In this document: one piece after another, positions 55,917-64,000 of the stretch
Numbering within the stretch: the stretch's first letter is position 1
How the letters are laid out: the number at the start of each line of letters is the position of its first letter
Source: Sesamum alatum
Taxonomy: Eukaryota; Streptophyta; Magnoliopsida; Lamiales; Pedaliaceae
Assembly (NCBI GenBank): GCA_034509735.1
Contig: JACGWO010000005.1
Location: forward strand, 15,675,264 to 15,739,263
DNA length: 64,000 nt
Direction of reading: 5' to 3'
Notes under the pieces: model-generated
The model's database searches: none
The model's input: only the letters and a program-made list of their open reading frames with translations
Told to the model about the DNA's origin: nothing
Translations under genes and position numbers: made by a program

Positions 55917-58130
55917 TGAAGGACAAGCAGATCCGCCCGGGAGCACGAGCGAAAGCGAGAAAGCGAGAAAACGTGCACAAATTTAAAACTAATTTAAATA
56001 TGCGAATTCCAAGGGGTGTACCCTTGGGTGCTCAACCGGGCGTTCGATGTAGGATGTGTAAATATTGAAAATATATATATTTAAACACATAGGGCATGGA
56101 TATATAAATGAAATCAATAAAAGCATAATAAACCGTTACCTTTGATTTTTTAGCGTATGCTCCCGGCTACTAGCCTTGTTCCTTCTCCGGAATGCTCACG
56201 AAATCCAAACGTATGGATTCTCCAAAGGTGATCCACACCACACCGGAAGAAACACACGTTCTTCTTGCTAGAAAAGAACGGGTTTAAAAGAAGAACACTA
56301 TGAATTAGTTTTCTCTTAAACTTACTTTGTTCTTCTTCTTGATTCAAAATCAAGTGAAGAACACAAGTGTAAGAGAGGGAGAGAGCACGAAATTTGAGAG
56401 AGAGGAGAGGATTTTTGTCTTCTCTTTTTCCTAAAAAAAGATGAATAATGAATCACTTATGCTTGGTGTTGTATATTCTAATATATATACATAATTAATT
56501 TGATTATTGGAATGTGTCTAGGTTCATCCAAGGATGTCTAGATTCATTCCAATCAATCACCATGAATTCTTCAATCAAGCCTACCAAAATTTATGGTATG
56601 ATCAAATCATACCAAAAGGGAAGAGCTTGATTGGAGTTGATTTGTCTCTTTCCAAAAGAGATAAGTCAACATACCACCTAGCATGAAACATGGCTGATTT
56701 TGCTTCCTCAAAGGGAGCATGTCGGCCATGTTTAATTAAGGAAAGAAGTCCAACTTCTTCCCATTCCAAATTAGGAATTATTTCTCCTCTCGGGTATAAT
56801 TTAACGGACCGGGTTTTATCGTAATCCAATTACGACGAACCCAATATTAAATCCAATTTAATGTCCACTTAAATTATTCCCGTTGATCTTTTAATCAATT
56901 TGAAAGATCCAACGTCTCAACATCTCAACTTTCCATATTTAATCGAAAATCCAATTTACCGATTAAATGAAAGCCCGATACAATATCGGCCCGTCCATCC
57001 AATTGACTTTCCCTTAAGTAATCAAATTACTTATTTTATCCTTCGAGATTGACTCCAAGTCGATCTCTCAACCTCCTCGGTGATTTGTGTGTGACCCTTT
57101 AGGTTAACCCTCAGCTAGACTTGGGCCCGTGTCCCACAAGGGCCCGTTACCATGGGTGGCCGTCTAGCAACGGTCGAGGCCACTAGAGACTAGGTGAATT
57201 AGCGTGAACATTTAGGCGCCGATTCCGTACGGGTACGATCCTTCCGTCTACCGTCTCCCGACCTTAGTCTAGGGTATGGAATTGGGCGTCAGTTCCCATC
57301 CTTGACTAGGCATCTATGTTTAATACTCGAGACCACGTATGCTTCATTGCGTCGACACAGGGAACCATTCCCTGTTCGACCAACCACTGTGGCCACAGCT
57401 TTAAACAGCATGAACGTGTCTCCGAGTGCATAGGAGATACCTCCGTCACATACTGACAGGGGACGGATTCTCTTCTTGGAATCCACCGTCCTCGCTACAC
57501 ATTTCGACTGCACTGGACAAGGCTTATAATGATCATCTTACAGAATGATTACCTATCGCCAGATCCAAGATACAGCCGACCTGTGCACACGACTGCCATG
57601 ATCCCTCAAGTCTGTGGATTACTCCCGTACTATCGGAACCGGGGAAAACCAATCATACCGACCAAGCCTCCAAGGCTTCCATATGATGATCCCCGCGAGT
57701 CAGTCCAGTCGGCTCGACCCCAGTCGACCAACCCATCGAGATCATTTAGGTGTCCCACGCCTATCGCCGATGAAACACGACACTCATCCAATGAACACGA
57801 CTCTTGACGCAAGCCTCAATAGGACTCTCGATGCCTGTCTCGAGGTCCTCGACTTGGAACGTTTCAGACCCAACTCTTAATCAGTTGGTTTCATGACCAC
57901 CATCCAATGCGTGGCCCAACTGCACGAGTTGTTATCCATGGTCTGTGGGCTTTGTTGCGATATAACTTTAAACACCGTTTTAACAAATGTAAGATGAGCG
58001 CAACAAAGAAGGTACCATTGGTGACGAACACTCATCTTATTCATCACATAATAATATTACATTTACATCAAGTTGTCAGATAGGTTACAAATCGCCAAAC
58101 CTATTGGCTTTCTGGTCACCTATTCTAACA
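55917..58130 (-). repeat. 3' LTR of T9 (family Y)
   Basis: 2,214-bp LTR, TGAAGGACAAGC to TATTCTAACA. Family Y hairpin intact at about 57122-57145; the base block after it reads GGTCGAGGCC where others have GGTCCATGGC. TATA-rich region near 56475-56490. Confidence 0.93.
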
Positions 58131-58146
58131 ATCTCCCACTTGACCT
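58131..58146 (-). other. Polypurine tract of T9
   Basis: Minus strand AGGTCAAGTGGGAGAT next to the 3' LTR. Confidence 0.8.
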
Positions 58147-58149
58147 AAA

Positions 58150-59246
58150 GCCAATCACCCATTGGCCTCAAACCTCTTATTCAGATGGTGAGTATGGGCA
58201 ACTTGCGACATGGGCTTAGCAAGTGGATCTGCTATGTTTTCTGCGGAGCTGACTCGGTCCAACCGAATGTCACTCGTGCTATCCATCTCTCTAAGTAGAT
58301 GGTAGCATCTAAGAATATGTTTGGATCGTGATGAGATCTCGGTTCCTTTGCTAGTGCTATCACCTCGTTGTTATCATAAAAGATAATTACAGGCTTAGCA
58401 ATGCTAGGTACTACATCCAACCCTTGGATGTAGCTCATCAACCAAACCACTCCTTAGCAGCTTCCAAAGCCGCTATGTATTCAAAACTTTATGGTGGAGT
58501 CCGCCGTGGTAGCCTACTTGGAACCCTTCCAAGTGACCACGCCACCATTTAGTCTAAATACAAAACCATACTGAGACTTGGCATCATCGTCATCCGACTG
58601 GAAGCTAGCGTCGCTATAGCCTTCCAGTATCAACTCTCCACCGCCATAGATCAAGAACATGTCCTTAGTCCTTTTTAGGTACTTTAGGATAGTCTTGACT
58701 GCACTCCAGTGTGGCTCCCCGACACATGACTGATATCGGCTAGTTACGCTCAAAGCGAAAGCCACATCAGGTCTAGTGCACTGAACAACATACTGTATGC
58801 TACCTACGGCTGAAGCATAGGGGATGTCCAACATCCTTTTAAGCTCCTCATCAGTCTTAGGAGACTGCTTCTTGGATAACTTAATTCCATGCCTCACAGG
58901 AAGGAATCCTCGTTTTGAGTTCTCCATCTTGAATCTCGTCAAGACTTTCTCAATGTACGAGGACTGGGCCATTCCTAACATCCTTTTAGATCTATCCCTG
59001 CAGATCTTGATGCCAAGGATGTAGGATGCCTCGCCCATATCCTTCATGGAGAATTGTGTTGACAACCAAGCTTTAGTGGTACCCAACATCTTAGCATCAT
59101 TCCCGATTAGCAAGATGTCATCCACGTAAGGCACCAGAAACGCAACTGAGCTCCCACTGATCTTCTTGTATACACAAGGATCGGACTCGTTCTTGATGAA
59201 ATCATATCCCCGTATGACTTCATCAAAACGTATGTTCCAACTTCGG
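58150..59246 (-). pseudogene. pol: T9 RT C-terminal part and RNase H
   Basis: Open frame 59134-58514 starts just before YVDDILLIGND (as PYVDD) and runs through the RT thumb to RNase H YSDASF, ending at TAG 58516-58514 where relatives have a Gln codon (KGSKQ). The remaining RNase H (YDNNE for the usual DNNGA) is open at 58450-58232. The RT fingers and palm with DVKTAFLNG are absent because of the deletion at 59246/59247. Confidence 0.9.
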
Positions 59247-61722
59247 GTTTAACCCCTTTTGCTGGATCTGCTAGGGTCCAAATCTTGTTTGTACCCATCG
59301 AGTCCATCTCGGATTTCATGGCCTCAAGCCACTTTTCCGAATCGATGTCCGACATCACTTCTCCGTACGTCTTTGGATCATCATCCAACTGACCGGTCAG
59401 GCCCAGAAATCCATACCTATCAGGTGCATGGGATACTCTGGCCGACCTACGGAGGACTGGAACAATATCAGTGGGAACCACTGGCTCAGATGTCACTGCC
59501 GCCTCATGGGGTGCCTCACTTGATTCCTCAAGGAGCACCTCATCGCGTCGACTATTTGATGGAAAACCTTTTTCCAAGAACACTGCGTTTCGCGAGACAA
59601 AAACCTTTTGCTCGGAGGGATCATAGAAATAATACCCCGCAGTTTCTTTCGGATAGCCGATGAACCTGCATAAACTAGACCTCGAGTCCAGTTTATCTCC
59701 CACTAATCTCTTGACATATGCGGGGCAACCCCACACTTTCAAGTATTTGTAGGAGGCAGACTTGCCGTGCCATATCTCATATGGCGTCTGGGATACCTTT
59801 TTAGATGGCGCCAAGTTCAAAACTTTGGCCGCCGTCCCAAGAGCGTATCCCCAGAAGGAATGGGGTAGTTCGGTAAAACTCATCATGGATCGGACCATGT
59901 CCAACAAGGTCCGATTCCTCCTTTCAGACACACCATTAAGCTGCGGTGTTCCAAGAGGGGTCCACTGAGAGAGAATCCCATTCTCTTTTAGATAATCAGT
60001 GAACTCACCACTCAAATACTCTCCACCTCGGTCCGACCGAAGGGCTTTGATCTTTCGACCGGTTTGGTTCTCTACTTCAAGTCTGTATTCCTTAAACCTT
60101 CCAAAGGCTTCAGACTTGTACCTCATCAGGTAAACATAACCATACCGTGAGTGATCATCGGTAAAGGTTATGAAGTACGAGTACCCACCTCTAGCCTGAG
60201 TATGTAGTGGACCATAGACATCTGTATGGATCAAATCCAACAGACCACTGGCTAGCGTACTTTGTCCAACAAAGGGTTTCTTGGTCATCTTTCCCTTTAG
60301 ACAGGATTCGCAGGTCGGTAGGTTGTCCAAATCGTCTATTTCTAGACTTTTTGAGTCCACCGACCTTCTTATCCTATCTTTAGAGATATGACCTAACCTC
60401 GCATGCCATATCTGTGCGTTATTATGATCATTACGTTTTCGTTTGTGTTCTGCAGTCATAATCCAATTAGACTGTTGAAGTATGTACAGACCGTTGACCA
60501 ATGTACCAAGCAAATGAGAAATACCATCTTTGATAATGAAAAAACCGTTTTTATTGATGGTAAATTCATATCTCTCCTTATCAAGGACCGGGATGGAAAC
60601 AATGTTTTTAATCATGCTAGGTACATAGAAACAGTCGTTCAGTACAATCCTAACATGACTACTAATGGCTAACTCTAGTGATCCTACGGCCTCCGCAGCA
60701 ACGGCCATGCCATCGCCTAGCCTCAGGATCATCTCATCCTTGGTTAGCCTTCTGCTTCTTTGCAGTGCCTGCAGATCATTGCAGATGTGAGCACTACACC
60801 CGGTATCCAATACCCATGAAGCAGAATTAGTAATCATATTAACTTCAACCACGAACACACCTGGGTTGGAGAGGAGTTGTGGGCACTCCCTCTTCCAATG
60901 CCCTTTCCCTTGGCAATGCATGCAGACATCATTTGCCTTGGACTGCTGAGAACCATGGGCCTTCCCTTTCCCTTTGCTTGGTCCAACCGGAGCAACAGGG
61001 ACGCCCGGAGCGTGAGCAGGGGCCACAACCATCTTCCCTTTGCCCTTCTTCCTCTTCCAGCGTCCGGCCCTCTTGCCATTTGCCTTGGAGGTCGAAGCCT
61101 CTCCTATCAATACCGCCGGCGCTGACTTGTGGGTCTTTGCCTCGTATTGGACTAGCATGTTGATCAACTCATGAATAGACTTCTCAAGTCCGTTCATGTT
61201 GTAGTTTACAACAAACGAGTCATAGGATGGAGGAAGAGACTGGAGGATCACGTCAATGTACGTGTCATTGTTAAGCCCAGCTTTAAGGTCCTCGAGTTTC
61301 TCCACTAGGGAGAGCGTCTTGACCCCATGACTCTGTACAGACGCTCCTTCAGCGAGCTTGGTGCCAAAGAATGCTTTTTGTGCGGCATATCTAATATGCC
61401 TATCCGGAACCGCATAAACCTCGTTCATGCGGAGCATTATGGCGGAGACGTTGTCCAGCCTCTCATACTGCTTCTGGATGTCGTTAGACATCGAAGCCAG
61501 TATGATACTGCGTACTTTTCGGTTGTCCTCATGCCATTTCTCGAACGTCAAACGTTTTTCAGGCGTGGACCCCTCTAGTAAGTCGCTCGGTGGCGGCTCG
61601 TCCAAGACGTAGCCTTGGTTCTCGAAACCGAGGACAATCCTCAGGTTTCTCAGCCAGTCCGAGTAGTTCGTTCCGTTGAATTTGTTAGTCTCAAGAATCA
61701 TAGTTAACGGGTTCTTAGACAT
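59247..61722 (-). pseudogene. gag-pol: T9 gag, protease and integrase in one intact frame
   Basis: The longest unbroken polyprotein segment here: about 826 codons from ATG 61722. Residues: capsid-like region 1-200, basic stretch 215-232, zinc knuckle C267-C270-H275-C280, protease DTG 306-308, integrase zinc site H440, H445, C471, C474, catalytic D501, D564, E600, C-terminal domain to about 720, linker to 826. After residue 826 a deletion of about 339 bp relative to T4 (joint shares CGGG) removes the RT fingers and first RT Asp and shifts the frame, so the next 45 codons are noise. Gag, protease and integrase could in principle still be made; RT could not. Confidence 0.92.
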
Positions 61723-63555
61723 ATCTACATTAATGAAAATGTAAAGCAGAAATTAGCAGATGATGGTAATATTATTGTTCAAGTTGAAGACTTGGTCTTT
61801 TAGTCTTTAACCCTCCCACTATTAATACGAAAGTCCGCCACTCTCAAGCGGAGTTTCGGGAAACCATTTCCTAGTGGGCTTGGGATCCCCAGGCGTAATC
61901 TCCATGCCCCGCTTTTACGATTCACATGAAGAAGACCTCGTGGGAGATATCCAATATCATTCTCATCCAATGAGATTCCCAAGATATTTTGCCTCACCTA
62001 TTGACATGGTCCCGAGGACTCCAAGCGAACCATGTTACTCAGTGTTGGGCCCGACCCATCAACCAAATCATGCCTCAAACTGTCGCCCCCCACGACTCGT
62101 GAGACAGGAAAACAGCGAGCGCAGTCTTTTTGTTCACAACAATAGTGCAGCTTTCCCCTAGTCCAAGTGTGCCACGACTCGTGAGACCACACTTGGGTAG
62201 TGGTAGCTTCCTCACCATATTGCTGTGGATGGAAGGCTCGGACAGACCAAAATACCATTTTGATCCAAGTCCGTTCTGGGCCTAATATTTAATTTGGTCC
62301 AACCAAATGAGAGTTTGTGTATGACCGAGACCTCATCACATTATTGTGTTTTAGCATGCATAAATATCTAATATTTAAAGCGATAAAATAAATACGCCGC
62401 ATGACGAAAACATAGCATACCCCTGTTAGGATGATCACAAGCCCAACCTATGCGACCCACTGAGCCCGCAGTGTGTCTATGGTTTGTCTAGGGTGGTCCT
62501 AAATTATTACAATAGTAATATACCCATTGTCATTCCAATGGGCCTTGTAGTGCTCTTGTTTCACGCCTTGATGCTCCTCCTTGGGGTCTCCGACCCAAAT
62601 GCTTGTTAAAATATAAAAGCTCACAAATCCTATCTACTCTGATTACAATTGAAAGTAATACATTGGTAATATTGAAAACAAGCCTTAACATCATGAGGCT
62701 GAAAATACGGGAGATGATAGTCCCAAAAACAAGAGGCACGCAGGCCCCACCCAACAGAAAATAAATAAACATTCATTCATCCATACACAAGGTCTAGGGC
62801 TTTGTGATCATCCCATGTTGATTCCATCAACTCACATATAACATAATTATTCCAAATAATCATGCAATAAAACCAATGGATATTCCAAATATCCAAGTGA
62901 TGTCCAACATCACAAAAGCATAAACATATAAATAATATGCAAATTTCAAATTTCAAATTTCAAATTTAATGGACATTTTACACAATGCATCCAATGCATG
63001 TATTAATCCCAAATTAATTAAGCAAATTTAATCCAAGGAATAATCCAATTATTCCAAAATCAAAAATGCAAAATTAATATATTTTCAGAATATTGTGCAA
63101 AAAATACAGAAAATCGAATTTTCCGAAAAAAGTCGAAAAACGGCACAAAACGGCCCAGCCGTTGTGGTGGCCGGCCGCCCGCGCGCGCGCAGACAGCAAG
63201 CCTGCGCGCCCTGTGCCGCGCACTGGCAGCGGCCGGCTGCGCACAGCGCGCGCGCCTGTGCGCAGCATCCGCCTGCGCGCAGGCGGGCGCCTGCGCGCGG
63301 CTGCTGCCGACCGATCCCAATTTTTTTTTTTTTTCTGTTTTTCAAAACTGTTTCAGCATAATAAAATTAATATTATTCTGAAAATAAGCATGCAATTTTA
63401 GATCCAATCTAACAAAATTAAGCATGCCAAAAGTCCATTAAATCCAAACAATTGAATCATCATATTATTCATATATTTATGTAATCTAACATGCCAATAA
63501 AGCCATTTAAAAGCAAGTAGATCATGCCAAACACATAGATCTATGCCCCTTACAT
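61723..63555 (-). other. T9 leader
   Basis: 1.8 kb with palindromes CACGACTCGTG at 62091-62101 and 62173-62183, hairpin core near 62457-62474 and GC block 63151-63314. No conserved frame; closely matches the T3 leader. Confidence 0.82.
63151..63314. repeat. GC block in T9 leader
   Basis: About 164 bp from CGGCCCAGCCGTTGTGGTGG to GGCTGCTGCCGACCG with dense GCGCGC and palindromes such as CCTGCGCGCAGG. Confidence 0.8.
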
Positions 63556-63575
63556 CGAACCAGGCTATGATAGCA
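63556..63575 (-). other. Primer-binding site of T9, mutated
   Basis: Minus strand TGCTATCATAGCCTGGTTCG: three differences from the T1 site, two of them in the 12 bases that pair with the tRNA 3' end. Priming would be weakened. Confidence 0.85.
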
Positions 63576-63577
63576 CT

Positions 63578-64000
63578 TGAAGGATAAGCGGATACGCCCG
63601 GGAGCGCGAGCGGAAGCGAGAAAACGTGCACAAATTTGAAACTAATTTAAATATGCGAATTCCAAGGGGTGCTCAACCGGGCGTTCGATGTAGGATGTGT
63701 AAATATTGAAAATATATATATTTAAACACATAGGGCATAGATATATAAATGAAATCAATCAAAGCATAATAAACCGTTACCTTTGATTGTTTAGCGTATG
63801 CTCCCGGCTATTAGCGTTGTTCATTCTCCGGAATGCTCACGAAATCCAAACTTATGGATTCTCCAAAGGTGATCCACACCACACCGGAAGAAACACACGT
63901 TCTTCTTGCTAGAAAAGAACGGGTTTTAAAAGAAGAACACTATGAATTAGTTTTCTCTTAAACTTACTTTGTTCTTCTTCTTGATTCAAAATCAAGTGAA
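63578..64000 (-). repeat. 5' LTR of T9 (family Y), partial at window end
   Basis: Begins TGAAGGATAAGC and aligns with the first 430 or so bases of the 3' LTR at 55917, lacking an 8-base GAGAAAGC-like unit and the TGTACCCTTGG stretch. The rest is outside the window. Confidence 0.92.

Larger units (their letters stand above)
55917..64000 (-). mobile_element. T9: family Y element, runs off the window
   Basis: 3' LTR 55917-58130, PPT, RNase H and RT (58150-59246), integrase-protease-gag (59247-61722), leader, PBS 63556-63575, 5' LTR from 63578. Both LTRs share a private deletion near AAAAGAAGAACAC after GAACGGGTTT, so they are a true pair, but they differ by about ten changes in the 420 bases that can be compared. 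Inserted into T8 protease. Confidence 0.92.

Overview
ORGANISM AND OVERALL NATURE. The window looks like intergenic nuclear DNA of a flowering plant: every stretch I can assign belongs to Ty1/copia LTR retrotransposons (order gag - protease - integrase - reverse transcriptase - RNase H, primer-binding sites matching initiator tRNA-Met, 5-bp target duplications, LTRs of about 2 kb). I see no host gene, rRNA, tRNA gene or CRISPR array. LTR length and domain order fit large-LTR plant copia lineages such as Angela/TAR/SIRE, but the lineage and species are not fixed from sequence alone. Element names below (T1-T9, solo LTRs S1-S5) are mine. THREE RELATED FAMILIES. Family X has LTRs of about 1.99 kb starting (sense) TGTTAGAATAGGTGACCATG and ending CTTTCA, with gag beginning MSKNPLSTILETNKF (T1, T7, T8; T2 and T6 by coding sequence). 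Family Y has LTRs of about 2.2 kb ending CCTTCA, with gag beginning MSKNPLTMILETNKF (T3, T4, T9). Family Z is known only from T5, with a 2.24-kb LTR and a decayed, shortened internal region. LAYOUT. 1-634: 3' half of an older LTR, + strand. 635-10052: T1, a young family X element, minus strand, 5' LTR cut short. 10049-10302: scrambled junction made of 5' LTR and leader remnants of an opposite-strand element (probably T2). 10301-14398: T3, 5' half of a family Y element, minus. 14399-17568: T2, + strand family X gag-pol, broken. 17569-33786: T4, family Y, minus, carrying solo LTRs S1 (22126-24028), S2 (24909-29127) and S3 (25649-27644, inside S2). 33787-40220: T5, family Z. 40221-46651: T6, family X, minus, carrying solo LTR S4 (41262-43456). 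46652-48831: T7, 5' LTR, PBS and first leader bases of a + strand family X element. 48832-55916: T8, family X, minus, with solo LTR S5 (50798-52800) inside its LTR. 55917-64000: T9, family Y, minus, running off the window. The right half is a Russian doll: T9 in T8 in T7 in T6. HOW THE PARTS WORK. Each element would make one RNA from the LTR promoter (TATA box with, in family X, six W-box cores just upstream), with a long non-coding leader of 1.7-2.3 kb between PBS and gag, then a gag-pol polyprotein. No copy here has an intact polyprotein; T1 is nearest (one nonsense codon, two frameshifts). The most interesting non-coding signals are shared across families: a CpG-dense GC block of very variable length about 185-250 nt after the PBS, a pair of CACGACTCGTG palindromes about 80 bp apart in the leader, a small leader hairpin, and an LTR hairpin whose sequence differs between families while its flanks stay fixed.
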